A stretch of 64,000 nucleotides of DNA from Lithobates sylvaticus (GCA_028564925.1 CM053028.1:438108071-438172070), one strand, 5' to 3'; positions 1 through 14,300 are shown, counted from the stretch's first letter. Program-made: numbers and translations. The notes: a model not told the origin generated them from the sequence alone.

Positions 1-2295
1 TATGCTTCAAACATCCAATGATGTGGTGAAGAAGTTCCTTTTTTTTAATTCTTCAGCACACATCTGGATGAAGTGCACATGGGCTCACTATGTTACAGCT
101 CACAAGTCTATGGATGCTCTAAATACTACACAAAAAATCTGTCATTAATGCAACAGATTTAACCTAGCTTTTATTGCAATTTATACTTTAAAATGAAAGG
201 CAAATTGTTCTGTATTACTATACAAGTGTTTCTGTATTCACAAACTATTATGAAAACTTATTGTTATATCACCATTCTTGAAGTGGTACTTTAGCCAGAA
301 AAATAAGTCCTGCTAGTCCCTTTTGCAGGTATAGCTATGTAAAACATTAAAAATAACTCATTATGTTTAAAATCCAGTAATACACGATCTCACCCTGCTC
401 TGCACATGCTCAGTTGTTCTCAATTTTTAGGCACTGATGAGTTTGTAGAGGCTGATCTACCGACAGCCTTAAAGTGGACTTAAACTCTCCTATCCTTTAC
501 AGTCAAGGAAGCTTCTTCTGTTTGATCTGCAAATGCCATGGTGCTGCACATGCAATCAGTTATGACATCAGTTATTTGATGGTTTGATAGCTTGTTTGAG
601 GACACACGTAAATGTGACAATTAGCAATCCTGGCATTTCAAGAATGTAACAGTTTTTTTAAAACTGTTAAATCGATGTGTTTAGTTCCTCTTTATAATTT
701 GCTGCTGTTCAGGGGTCCTGGGCTTCGGCAAAATGGCAGCCTCCAGCAAGAAGAAACTTGAGCAATGCTGAAGGCAATTTACAGCACGCACTACATTTGG
801 TAGCATAATTATTAATGTGGAATGCATGTTCATTGCTAAAGGACATTACTTTTTATTAAGTTGTTATGGGTAAAGTTCTGCTTTAATGTATATCTAAACC
901 CAAAAGCAAGAATGCAAGAATATATTGCAGTTTACTAGTCCATAGTTGCAATGGCTGCATTCATTTTCACTTTTCAGGCTAATAACATTTTCATTTAGTA
1001 CAGAGATTATGATGTCCTAGCTTTGCCGACATATCTTTTTCCAAATATTATACAGAAAATACCTGTTGATTATGTCAGAAATCCAGTGTCCTGTGAGCTA
1101 ACAAGTAAGCGCAAAGAAATGTATGTTTCTTATGTGAACTACAAGCCCCATCAATCTACAATATAATGGAGATTAATAAAGGCAGACATGTTTGAGGTCC
1201 AGCCTGTGTGATAACCACAGCTCTCTCCATAGCTATAGTATAGAAATTAGATGCCAAAGGACAGGAAATATGTTACCCACAGGATTACTAAGTGAAAATA
1301 AAATGAAAAAATCCTGAAATTACTGTAGCTTTCAAGTGAAAAATATGACTTCAGCATCACAGTTAACTAACATCTGAATTTTTCTGTTTTTGATGGCATT
1401 TTTTCAAAACTTTCCATAAGGAATATATGGGCATTGCTTTTTAAAAATCTGAAAAAGCTATGTTTTCAAAGCAAATTAATCTTGCATTTTCGAAAAACCA
1501 CGGGGTGTATTTATAAAAAAAAAAAAAATTCATAGCTGTTCCTCCATCAAAACTGCATATGCATTTGTTTCCTGCAAATGGGGCAAAACTGAATGTTCTC
1601 AGGTTATATTTTCTGCATATCAAATATGTGAATGGCAAAAATACTGCATCATGCCCAACTAGATGGAGCTGATTAACTTATTATCTGTGATATTCAGCAC
1701 CATCTAGTGGCATTTTCCACATTCACACATTCGATCATCAGAAAATATAGCCTAAAAACATTCGATTTTGCCCAGTCCACACTGAATGAATTTACAAGCA
1801 GTTTCAATGGATGAACAGTTCAGCAAATGTTTTTATAAATACATCTCATGTGTCAAGAAATCTGGGGAAACTGTATTCAAAATGAGACTAGGATTGTACA
1901 GCAGTGTTTCAAATGTACTCATCATACAGTTGTAGCAATTAGCAGTGTCGTTATCATCTTTTCTAATGCAATATGTTTAGTGCATTTTTTTTAAATCTGG
2001 TGTCACCTGAGCTTTTAATCTTCTTAACACCTTCTAGGTACACTACTCAATTGTGCTCACATTTTTAGTCTGTTAATAGGATCATCTTCCTTATCTGAGT
2101 AGATGAAAGACGATGAGGAGAAAATGCAAATAAACGTGAAAATGTAATAAAATAATGAATACTTCTGTTGCTGCCACTTTGTATGTGTTATAGGATTTTT
2201 TCTGATTACTAGTCACTATATTTTACCTGTTGATTATGCTGATGTTAATGAAATGAAATGTTTATTTTTAAATGTTCCTCTTGTCAGGAAGGGGC
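1..2295. other. 5' flank of SAG, no gene recognised
   Basis: AT-rich DNA without a convincing exon, RNA gene or complete transposon. The non-coding first exon and promoter of SAG could lie here or further upstream. I could not identify a splice donor or a rod promoter with confidence. Confidence 0.5.
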
Positions 2296-2298
2296 TTA

Positions 2299-2606
2299 AG
2301 CCTGGTACAAACTATAGTTTTTTTTCATTCAGTCGAGCAGGTTGAACAAAAAAAAAAAAAAAAACCCGTCAGCTCCGGTCGGAGCCACTGTACTGTTACT
2401 ATGCAAAGTAAGAACAGCGATCTCCTCCGCTGAACTGTTGTGTTCTGACCCCCCCACCAGAACACTCCGATCAGCGCTCTCTGCCATTGGCAGAGTTGGT
2501 CAGCTGCTGGTTTTCCAGCGTAACCGACATACACACGGGCCGAATGTCGGACAGTTTTTTTGAACAAGCAAATGTCTCCCGATGTTCAGCCCGTGTGTAC
2601 CCGGCT
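2299..2606. mobile_element. MITE-like inverted-repeat element, TTA target duplication
   Basis: The ends AGCCTGGTAC and GTACCCGGCT are inverted repeats, flanked on both sides by TTA (2296-2298 and 2607-2609). No coding capacity. The 3-base TWA duplication suggests a PIF/Harbinger-type non-autonomous element; the superfamily is inferred from the target site only. Confidence 0.6.
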
Positions 2607-2926
2607 TTAGGATCTTGCATGTTTTGTACGGAAAAATCTGCTACATCTGATACATTTGTATTTTACTGTTGTTCTCTCATGATACAGGAGCTGATAATGG
2701 AATCACGATGATTACAGAATGGCTAATATGTGATTCATGTGTGGATATTTGCATGCAGAAGTGGCTGATTTTTAAATAATTATGCAGACAAATTCAGACT
2801 TTTGTGATTAATTTCGTTTTTGATTCTCAAAAGATGAACAATCTGCATGCATGTATTCAAGTGAATCAAACATATTTGCAGTTCACCAATTTGCTCATCA
2901 CTAAATGGCAAGTTTTGAAAATTGTT

Positions 2927-2961
2927 TATATATAATTATATATATATTATATTATATATAC
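2927..2961. repeat. AT microsatellite
   Basis: Run of alternating TA and TTA directly before the next inverted-repeat element. Confidence 0.8.
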
Positions 2962-2975
2962 ACATACACCTCTAA

Positions 2976-3158
2976 AGCCTAGTACACACAGGCCTTATGT
3001 CGGCTGGCATCGTCCGGTTCAATAGAAGCCGGAGTGTTCTGGCAGGGGGTCACCCCCCTGTCGGAAACACAATAGTACAGCAGGGGGAGATCACTGTACT
3101 AACATCAGATTGATAAGTACAGCGGTTCCGACCTAAGCTTAGTAATGTGTATGAGGCT
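2976..3158. mobile_element. Short MITE, TAA target duplication
   Basis: Ends AGCCTAGTACACAC and GTGTATGAGGCT are inverted. TAA lies at 2973-2975 and 3159-3161. About 183 bases, same end motif as the elements at 2299 and 8476. Its right target site is also the left TTAA of the next element. Confidence 0.6.
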
Positions 3159-3651
3159 TAAAGGGGTTATAAAAGTAAAAGTTTTTTCACCTTAATGCAT
3201 TCTATCTGACACTCCCGGCCCCCCCAGACCCCCCGTTTTACTTACCTGACCCCTCTAAAATCCCACGCTCGCCCTCAACAACCTCTTCGCCGCTCACCCT
3301 GGCCGTTGATTGGCTAGAGTGGATGGATTGAAAGCAGCGCAGCCATTGGCTCGCGCTGCTGTCAATCACATCCAATGACGCGGCGCGCCGGGGGGAGGGC
3401 CGAGTTGTACAGTGAGCGGCTATAGCCGCCGGCTGTATCACGGGAGCGCTCTCGCAAGTACTCCACACCATGCGAGGGAACTCGCATTAAGGTGAGCAGT
3501 ACTTGCGGGGGGGGAGCCGAGACAGCCACCGAGGGACCCCAGAAGACCAGGTTCAGGGCCACTCTGTGCAAAACGAGCTGCACAGTAGAGGTAAGTATAG
3601 CATGTTTGTTATTTTAAAAAAAATAAAAAATTTCCTTTAGTGACCCTTTAA
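3158..3651. mobile_element. TTAA-flanked non-autonomous element (TTAAAGGGGTT family)
   Basis: Starts TTAAAGGGGTTATAAAAG and ends with the inverse CCCTTTAA, so TTAA is present at both ends. Related copies lie at 42224, 51022 and 51750. The interior is GC-rich and ends with a segment reading gaggtaagtatagcatgtttg. TTAA ends point to a piggyBac-type mobiliser, which is an inference. Confidence 0.6.
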
Positions 3652-3946
3652 GGCAGACCATGCATGGTGCAAATTTCTTTCCTACAACCACCGGTTCCAG
3701 TGCTAGCAGGGGAATCAGCAATTATCTTCTGTTTGTGGGGAGGCGGGGGCAGGTGGGGGAAGCCGTCCCCACTGGGAGAAGACAGCAATGATCGGTAGCG
3801 GCTATAGCAGCCGCTAGCAATAATTGCAAGGGAATCCGCAGGCTGATAAGTTGATTAATCGATCGATCAGCTTGGTACATTTAGCCTGCCCATTACCAGT
3901 TTGAATCTACTGAACCAGCTGAGATTCAAACCGTGTATGGCCGGCT
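3652..3946. mobile_element. MITE-like element (GGCCATAC family)
   Basis: Begins GGCAGACCATGCATGG and ends with the rough inverse CCGTGTATGGCCGGC, next to TTA/TAA. It abuts the preceding TTAA element. Relatives are at 4398-5100 and 53426-53758. Confidence 0.5.
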
Positions 3947-4197
3947 TAAGTAGTTTAGCAGCGGTCCCTCAATGGAGCTAAGTGGTTGTAGAGAAGTACA
4001 GGTTACAACTAAAATAAGTCTACAAATGTGTATTTCATGTACAAAATGAGAACTGTAACATTAACAATTGCTTTAAATTAAAATATATAATACCCTAAAA
4101 TATATACTGGGAGATGCAAAAATTTTAATCCATACAAGTGGCTATGTATTTTGGCCATTACACAAATTAAAATCAATAACTTTTTCTTTGCCAACAG

Positions 4198-4276
4198 ATC
4201 TCTGAGACCAGATACCATGAGTGGAGACAAGAAGTCCCGTTCTGTTATCTACAAGAAAACCTCCCGTGATAAGGCT
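4198..4276 (+). CDS. SAG: SAG exon 2 (start codon exon)
   Basis: Acceptor ccaacag ends at 4197; the donor gtaagc follows 4276. The ATG at 4217 lies after 19 bases of 5' UTR and is preceded by gatacc. It encodes residues 1-20, starting [14 protein letters not shown], with the phosphate-binding lysine pair at 13-14. Ends in phase 0. Confidence 0.95.
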
Positions 4277-7200
4277 GTAAGCATTCCTAAATATACAACA
4301 CAGTTTTCTATAACTTTTTACAGTTGATTAAACTGATAGGGCAAGGTTTAAAATCCACCATTTTTTTTTGTCATCTGGGTCCCATTTATTAGACTAAAGC
4401 TGGCCATACATTCAGCTGAAACTGAATAGATTCCCTTATCAACACATTCTAGGTGGATGGGGAAACACTGCGCTTTTGTATTCTGACAGCGGGGACCCTG
4501 CCAGAGTTATGCCCCGTACACACGGTCGGATTTTCCGACGGAAAATGTCCTATCGGACCATGTTGTTGGAAATTCCGACCGCGTTTGGGCTCCATCTGAC
4601 TTTTTCCGTCGGAATTTCCGACGGAAAAAGTTTGAGATCCTGCTCTCAAATTTTCCAACATCAAAGTCCTATCGGACTTTTTCCGATCGCGTGTAGCGAA
4701 TTCCGACGGACAAAGTGCCACGCATGCTCAGATCACATTACAAGACCAAAGCTACTGGCTACTAGCCTCTACGTAGTCCCATCGTATGCAACGAACGTCA
4801 CCACGTTCAGGATGATCGGATTTGTCCGACCGTGTGTATGCAACACCAGTGTCGGACAAAATCCGTCGGAAAAAATCAGACGGATTTTGTGGTCGGAATT
4901 TCCGACTGTGTGTACGGGGCATTACACTGATTAGCATTGCAGGCAATTAGCTGCAGTCCTGTTTGAACACAAATTTTCCAACAAGCCAGTTTGTGAAAAG
5001 TCGATCATTTGATCAACTAATGGGGAATGGCAAAAGATGGATCGAAATTCAGCTAATTTAGCATTGACCGGCAAAATTTCAAATCCATCTATGGCCAGCT
5101 TTACCTTTCTTTCCAATTGTACATCAAAACGTGAGAGAATCTGAAGTGAAGGGAATCCTCTCTCTACAGTGACAGCTCAACATTTTGGTTCTGACCTTGG
5201 TTTCAGCCCAGTGACAGTGGTCATCAGGACAAATAGAGAGGGTAGATCTCTACAAAATAAAAAATACATTTTTTTAAGGCTAGGAACATTTTCTACAAAT
5301 ACATAAAATCCCTGTCATTCCACATAGAAATGTGTGTCCTGATAACTTCTTTTGCACTGTTAACGGAAATCTCTCTTTTATAAGCTTCCCCAACTATATT
5401 GTTTGGATCTATCATGTTTGTAGTCCAAAGTTGCTGCGGCGAGGTATGTAATTTTCTGGATCGGCCCCCTCATCCTCCCCCCTCCGCTGCCTTCTGGGAC
5501 CTGTGTGTGTGTCCCAAAAGATGATGGGGCCATTCAGAAAGCGCAGCGCGACTCGCACATGCGCAGTAGCAAATCGGCAGTGAAGCCTGAAGGTTTCCCT
5601 TAGTTGCAATGGCAACATTGTGTGATCACTGGACAGGTAAGTGTCCTTATATTAAAAGTCAGCAGCTACATTATTTGTAGCTTCTGAATTCTTTGACATT
5701 TTGTTTTTTAGAGGCTGGAACTCTGCTTTAAGTTGTTGTCTGTGTCCCCAGTGTTCTCTCAGTTGGGGCACAGACAGAGAAATAAAAATAAAACAGGGTT
5801 CAAAACTTTTAACACTCTATCTAAGGTTGGGTTCACACCTAATACCGATGCGGCTCCCAGCAGGGGTCCTGGCTGAATTCGGACCTGAAATGGACCAAAA
5901 GGCACACAGGGCTCCTGTGAAAATTTGTACCGGAGCCGCAGCGGAGATATGTGAACCGGCTCCATAGAGAGCCGGTCGAAATCTCCTGCTATTGCGATTT
6001 GGATGCGGGGAACCCGCCTTCCAATTCACAATGATGTAAACCCAGCCTCAATAAAAAAAAAAAAGATTGAGCTTCTGAATAAACAAGTACATGTTTTAAT
6101 CAGGTTAGTGAAGCTTAATCACTGCATGTCTCCAGTCATGTACAAAGGCATCTGCTATTTTTTTTCTGTATTTATCTCTTTCTGGAAGTTAAGTTTGATT
6201 GTTTGCACTTTACTTTTAAATTAAATTAGTCATTTTTAATGAGAAGACTGAACAAATAATTATGATTGACAAAAGTAATTCAAGTATATAATAACAATGG
6301 CAATGGTTACAATGCCTACATTTTTTTTTTCACAAGTGGGTTATGGAGCAACAACGATTTATTTTTTTTCACCAACAGGTGAGTGTATATCTCGGTAAAA
6401 GGGATTATGTCGATCATATAGAGTCTGTAGATCCAGTAGGTAAGTTCACAAGAACTCCAAAGAGCTCCTTTGTGCAGTGCATTATTGTTGATTAAAACTT
6501 GTAAATAAATAATTTATAACTTCAATACGATTGTTAAGAAATTGTTGAATTTTGTTTTTCCCATTCTATTTTATCTTGTTATTCCTTGCTCTCTTGTATT
6601 TTTTAAATCCTTATCATTATTTTATTTTCTGCAGATGGTGTTGTTTTCGTGGATCCTGATCTTCTTAAGGGAAAAAAAGGTAACTAGCCAGGGGATTAAA
6701 ATGGGTTAGTCTAATACATCGCCTTCATGTCTGCAATCTGTAGATTAACGTTCCCTACAAAATTCCTAATGCAGAGGTAATATTTTTGTAAGTTTTGTTT
6801 TGAAATAAGTATCAGGCATGGGGTGTACAAAATATTCAATGATAAACATATTCCTTGTGTCTTAAGTCCACTGTTATCTATTTTCTGTATCATCTGTATC
6901 TTTTCTATATGCTCTTCACAGTGTATGTCACCCTAACCTGTGCATTCCGATATGGTAATGAAGATATTGATGTCATTGGCTTGACATTCCGCAAGGATCT
7001 CTTCTTCGCACGTATACAGGTGTATCCCCCTGTAGAAGATGTAAAATGTCTCACAAAGGTCCAAGAGCGGCTAATGAAGAAGCTGGGGAATAATGCATAT
7101 CCTTTTGTGATGGCGGTAATATAATAATTCCAATATTTTTTCTTTTTTAACAACAACAACAATGTGTACTAATCTAATCTAGCACTTAAAAAACTTTGTT

Positions 7201-9767
7201 AGATGGACATATGGTTCAAGAGCAGGTTAAAGGACTTAATTCTGTCCATCCTATAGGTATTTTCGTTTCCTTTTTTTTTTCTTTTCATGCTTACATATTT
7301 TCCAGAGGCTTCATGGGCCCCCGTTGTAAAAAAACAAAAAAAAAAAAAAAACTGTGCATTACAAAGATTTATCTGAGGTTTCAATAGCAGAGAGCCAATA
7401 TAAAATTAGATAATGATTGCAATGATCTGCCTTTGTAAACCCTATAGCAGTGTTTCTCATTTTTTTTTTCAGCCAAGACACCCTTTTTAAAAGTCTACAA
7501 AATCTCGAGGCACCCCATTCCAAATGTTTAAAAAAACTAAACTAATAGTTTTACATAATGCAGCAACATCCACACATGTAGGACCCCCAGCGTTATAGGT
7601 GATTTATTTTTTCAAATACACCAAAGCAGGGTGTCACGTCTACCCCAATGCAGGTGGTCAGACTCTATAGCTGGCTACTGTGTTTCTGCACCTATAGCAG
7701 CCCCCTTTCCCATAAGGCAATCAGGCCTACCGGTACTTGGTTTCCCCCAGGACTTATACACAATGCTATAGTGCCTGGCCACCACGCCAGGGCAGATGCA
7801 AATTGAGCAAAGCAAATAGATACTTGCGGTTCGCAGACAGATAATGTGGTTCTATGACAGTCCAGGTAAAAGGCAGGCTGAGTTCAAGGAATAGTCCAAT
7901 AATCTGGTCCAAAGTCATACACAGGGGAATCTAAACTAGCAGGGCAGAAAGACAGGGAGCTTGATCAGGAATAACACACGTATCACTCTCTATCACAAGC
8001 ACCCAAATGAGGTTTGAGCTGGCTTATAACAGGCCTGGTTTCCGCCCAGAGACTGATCATATTAATCAGCCTGCAGGTGGACAGACAGACAAGGAGAGTG
8101 CCATAGCCAAAACCCTGCATCCTGGAATGAGGAACAGGAGCACTAAGTGATCCTGACACAGGGGTGGGGCAAACAAGGATGCTGTGCACATTTCCAACGT
8201 CCTCCTTATCAACCAATGATGTCAATGGTTGTTAGAACACCAGCGGCTAGAAGGCAAGCTTGATCCACCTGCTGACTTGTAAAAAAAAAATTTGGGCCAT
8301 TTTTAGGCATTTTGCCAAGTCACCCCTGAAGAAACCTTGGTTGAAAAAGGCTGCCCTATAGTACTCTGATAATCCTTTTTTATGTACAAAATGTTTTGTT
8401 TGTGAATCAAAGCTTTTTAGTTTGCCAAATGGAAATAAAACAGCCCGAAGGGACTTTATTCTGTACAAAGGTTAAAGCCTGGTATACAGAATTACATTTT
8501 TTGCATGCTAGTCTCCATATCGAAAATAAAGAGGTTGCTAAAGATACGAAAATTACTTCGTACTACACAATAAAAATTCTGAAGTGATGTAATGTATTGT
8601 ATTGTATTTGGATTGTATTTTTGGGCAAAAACTGTACTGATTAAACGAAAATCGATCTGTCATCATATGAGAAAAGCTTTTGTGCTTGTAACATCAGATA
8701 ATTTCGCACAACCTGTCCTGATCTGCTCTTGATAGCTGTGTACTAACGTTCAGATTATCGTACGATCTCTTCGGAAGTGGTATTTTTGTCTGATTTTCTG
8801 ATCGTGTGTACAGGCCTTAAGACTTCAAAGCCAATTCTTCATTACTCTAAAAATACATTAAAACAATATATTCTCATTTGCTGTCTTTCTTACAGTTTCC
8901 TGATTACCTGCCATGCTCAGTATGTCTTCAGCCAGCTCTGTCAGACGTGAACAAGGTGAGTAAAAAAAAATACAACCATCTCTTTCTCACATTGATATGG
9001 AAATAGTTGATGAAGAAATAAAAAATTGATATTGCATATAAAAAAAAAAAAGTATGAGCTTTTAATACATATTTGCACAGACAACCTAGCACATATTGTC
9101 ATATGTTTATTTTAAGGCATGTGGTGTGGACTTCGAGGTCAAAGCATTTTCAGCAAGCAACTTAGAGGACAGATATCACAAAAAGTAAGTTAACTAGCTA
9201 TTTAGTAATTATTAATTGTTCTGTATATTAATTTGTACATAGATTTGTTTGTTACCTGTTGTATAAAATTGGCTACAATATTAAAGATAAAGTATATCAG
9301 ATAAAACTGTACAAATTGTATTTAGTATTGTAGTTGTTTTGAACTATATTCCAGATACATTTCTGTTGTAAGTTTAATGCCGCGTACACACTAACGGACT
9401 TTTCGACGGACTAGGTCCAACGGAACAAATCCGTCGGACAATTAAATCGTTTGTGGGCTCCATCGGACCTTTGCTGTCCAAAAATCTGACGGACTTTAGA
9501 GTCCGGTCGAAAAATCAGTTTGTGTGTATGCTAGTCCGATGGAAAAAACCGACGCTAGGGCAGCTATTGGCTACCGGCTATGAACTGCCTTATTCTAGTC
9601 CGGTCGTACGTCATCACGTTCGAATCCATTGGACTTTGGTGTGAATGTGTGTGGCCAAGTCCGTTCATTCGGAAAGTCCGTCGGAACTCTGCCGAAAGTC
9701 CGTCGGGAAGACCATCGGACCTAGTCCGTCGAGAAGTCTGGTCATGTGTACGCGGCATTAGATTAGA

Positions 9768-9809
<42 letters not shown>

Positions 9810-11325
9810 GTATCTCACAAAAGTGAGTATACCCCTCACATTTTTGTAAATACTTTATTATAACTTTTCATTTGACAACACTGAAGAAGTGACACTTTGC
9901 TACAATGTAAAGTAGTGAGTGTCCAGCTTATATAACAGTGTAAATTTGCTGTCCCCTCAAAATAACTCAACACACAGCCATTAATGTCTAAACCGCTGGC
10001 AACAAAAGTGAGTACACCCCTAAGAGAAAATGTCCAAATTGGGCCTAAAGTGTCAATATTTTGTGTGGTCACCATTATTTGCAAGCACTGCCTTAACCCT
10101 CTTGGGCATGGAGTTCACCAGAGCTTCACAGGTTGCCACTGGAGTCCTCTTCCACTCCTCCATGACGACATCACTGAGCTAGTGGATGTTAGAGACCTTG
10201 TGCTCCTCCACCCTCCATTTGAGGATGCCCCACAGATGCTCAATAGGGTTTAGGTCTGGAGACATGCTTGGCCAGTCCATCACCTTTACCCTCAAGGCAG
10301 TGGTCTTCTTGGAGGTGTGTTTGGGGTCATTATCATGTTGGAATACTGCCCTGAGGCCCAGTCTCCGAAAGGAGGGGATCATGCTCTGCTTCAGTATGTC
10401 ACAGTACATGTTGGCATTCATAGTTCCCTCAATGAACTGTAGCTCCCCAGTGCCGGCAGCACTCATGCAGCCCCAGACCATGACACTCCCACCACCATGC
10501 TTGACTGTAGGCAAGACACACTTGTCTTTTTACTTCTCACCTGGTTGCCGTCACACACGCTTGACACCATCTGAACCAAATAAGTTTATCTTTGTCTCAT
10601 CAGACAACAGGACATCCAGTAATCCACGTCCTTAGTCTGCTTACTTCTGGGACGACAGCCATGCAGACCCAATTTGATGCAGTATGCGGCGTATGGTCTG
10701 AGCACTGACAGGCTGACCCCTCACCTCTTCAACCTCTGCAGCAATGCTGGCAGCACTCAACGCTGAGGAAATGCACTCAACTTCTTTGGTCAACCATGGC
10801 AAGGCCTGTTCTGAGTGGAACTTGTCCTGTTAAACCACTGTATGGTCTTGGCCACCATGCTGCAACACAGTTTCAGGGTCTTGGAAATCTTCTTATAGCC
10901 TAGGCCATCTTTATGTAGAGTAACAATTCTTTGTTTCAGATCCTCAGAGAGTTCTTTGCCATGAGGTGCAATGTTGAACTTCCAGTGACCAGTATGAGAG
11001 AGTGATAGCGATAACACCAAATTGAACACACCTGCTCCCCATTCACACCTGAGACCTTGTAACACTAACAAGTCACATGACACTGGGAGGGAAAATGGCT
11101 AATTGTGCCCAATTTGGACATTTTCACTTAGGGGTGTACTCACTTTTGTTGCCAGCAGTTTAGACATTAATGGCTGTGTGTTTAGTTATTTTGAGGGGAC
11201 AGCAAATTTAAACTGTTATACAAGTTGTACACAAAGTGTAATTTCTTCAGTGTTGTCACATGAAAAGATATAATAAAATATTTACAAAAATGTGAGGGGT
11301 GTACTGACTTTTATGAGGTACTGTG

Positions 11326-11365
<40 letters not shown>

Positions 11366-14300
11366 TAATATACACGGGAGATCAAAATTATAGAACAACC
11401 TACAATTTCCTAAATTTCAAGGTCACTGCTTAGTCCTATTTTAAATGATCTAACAGGAGTAAAAGAGCAATTTTGTTAAGCGTATTTCATGAGTTACATA
11501 TATTTTGAAGCACAGAATAAAAAACTTCAATGAGATTTGAAAAAGAACATTGATCAAAATTAGAGAACGCTTTCAGATACCTACTGGTTACTGGTGTTAA
11601 TCTGGCACCTTGTGCTAATTTCTTCAATTATCTGACAAACCCTATTTAACTGGTAGCCTAACTCTCCAGTTTTCACTGACTTTGCAAGATGGCGAGTCGT
11701 TCTAAAGTGACTGAAACCCTCTGGCAGCAGGTTGTCCAGATGAAGGCCAAAGGGATGACCCTTTCAGCCATAGCAAGAGAAGTTTATTGTTCCAAATGTG
11801 TGATTTCTAGAATATTGCATCTTTACAACGTCACAAACTCATTCAAGTACCCCAAGAAGGCTGGACGTCCATGAAAGACAAATGCGAGAGGACAGGATAA
11901 TGCAGATAATCTCAATAGTATGGATCTGTCTCGTCATACAGTGTCTCGCCGTTTAAGAGAATTTGGACTGAAAGCCCACTCTGCAGTGACCAAACCTCTC
12001 ATTTGCAGAAAGAAATAAAAGGCTAGACTAACCTTTGCTGAGGAGCATGTTGGGTGGACAGAGGAGAACTGGTACAAAATTCACTTTAGTGATGAAAGCA
12101 AGCTTAATTTATTTGAGTCTGATGGGAAACATTATGTTTGTTGTCAAACTGCAGCAAGAGTAGGGCCCCTTATACAGCTACATGGCACAGAGTGAATGTA
12201 AATGTTTATCAGAACGTTCTTCGACAACATTTGGTTCCTTCCCTGCGTTCATCGCCCAATCAGCCAGCAATTTTCATTCACAACAATGCCCCCTGTCACA
12301 CAGCAAAACGGAGAAAGCAGTTCCTTGAAGCCGAAAACATTGAAATAATGAAATGGCCAGCCGAGAGTCCTGATCTAAACCCAATAGAAAACCTCTGGAA
12401 AATCCTTGGTGACAAAGTTATGGCCAAGAAACCCACTACAGTCAAGAGACTGGAAGAAGAGAGGAACAAAATCACACCAGAGCAGTGTGAGAGACAAGTG
12501 ATGTCCTGTGCAAAGCAGATATGCTGAAGTCATTCAAAGCAAGGGCCTGTACACTTCCTACGAATTGTAGACTGTTGTAACCTTCAGAAATTTTTGTTTT
12601 AATCTTTCTCCGTGCTATAGTCATTGCTGTTCTCTAATTTTGATCACTGTGTTTTCTACAAAATACGTATTTTTTTTTTTTTTTTTTTTTTTGAAGTACC
12701 TTGGTTATTTTGAAAAACACTGTTCTATTAGCATGGTACAGCCACAACAAAATTCCATCAAATGAGCAATGAAGATTACTTTATTTCTGAAAAAATAAAG
12801 TGTTCATAAATTGTTCTCTAGTTTTGATCTCCAGTGTGTATAAATTGTTCTGGACCTGGTCTTGTGATAAAAAAAAAAGCCCCTATTTAGCTTGAAACAT
12901 GACATAAAATATATAGAAAGGGTAAACTTAGCAGTAACCCTGATGCCAACCTATGTTTATAAACAAAGTTATGTGATAGCCATGTCAGCACTGCCATGGT
13001 GATTACATTTATTGTTATACAACAAAGCCATGTGATTTTTTTTCCCCCCAAGCTAATTTAGCCTAACAGTTTGAATGGCAAAAATTATGGCTATTTTCGC
13101 TGCAAAATCAATTTCACTAAAACACTAATCTGTAAAATGATCAGCATGCAGCTACATCCACTGGGGCTTTATGTAAATAATAATATACAGTGCCTTGCAA
13201 AAGTATTCACCCCTTGGCTTTTTACCTTTTTTGTTACATTACAGCTTTTAGTTCAATGTTTTTTTAATCTGAATTATATGTGATTGATCAGAACTCAATA
13301 GTCTACGTTGGTGAAGTAAAATTAGAAAAATATATACATAAAACTATTTTTCTGAAATAAAAAACTGATAATTGGCACGTGCGTATGTATTCACCCCCTT
13401 TGTTATGAAGCCCATAAAAAGCTCTGGTGCAACCAATTACCTTCAGAAGTCACATAATTAGTGAAATGATGTCCACCTGTGTGCAATCTAATGCCGCGTA
13501 CACACGATCGGACTTTCCGCCAACAAAAACCTGGATTTTTGTTCGAAGGTTGTTGGCTCCAACTTGTCTTGCATACACACGGTCACGCAAATGTTGGCCA
13601 ACAATTACGAATGTAGTGACGTACTAAACGTACTACGTGGTTTTTCAGCTCTTTACCGCCACCCTTTGGGCTCCTTGTGCTAATTTAGTGTTAGTAGAAG
13701 TTTGGTGAGTGTTGATTTGCGCTATTATTATTATTATTATTATTGATATCACTTGAAAAAAAAAGCCTTTGAAAATTTGTTTGCAATAACTCCATCAGTA
13801 TCACCAGCAAAGCAGCTTCATTATTATCTCATTAAAGAAGAAGAGAATTGTGCGCTGCATTTGGAGATTTCATAATTTGCCACGTCACATACTTACAAAG
13901 TTAATTCTCCATTACGAACGCTAGTTTACAAGACCGGCCACTTCTGCTTCTGAGCATGCGTGGACTTTTGTGTGAGGACTTGTGTACACACTTGTGTACA
14001 CACGATCGGACTTTCTGACAACAACGTTTTGTTGGCAGAAAATTTGAGAACCTGCTAGCCAACATTTGTTGGCGGAAAGTCCAACAGCAAATGTTCAATG
14101 GAGCATACACACGGTCGGACTTTCCGACAACATGCTCACATCCAACATTTCCCGCCGGAGAATCCGACCGCGCGTACGCGGCATAAGTGTCACATGATTT
14201 GTCATTGCATATACACACCTTTTTGAAAGGCCCCAGAGGCTGCAACACCTAAGCAAGAGGCACCACTAACACTGCCATGAAGACCAAGGAACTCTCCAAA

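Noticed and set aside
710-770. Possible upstream exon with an ATG (aaaatggcagcctcc)
   Set aside because: Short frame, no splice donor in phase with SAG, and no likeness to a known gene.
4476-4934. 152-codon open frame upstream of SAG exon 3
   Set aside because: It spans a MITE and parts of the older element; the same peptides recur in other MITE copies.
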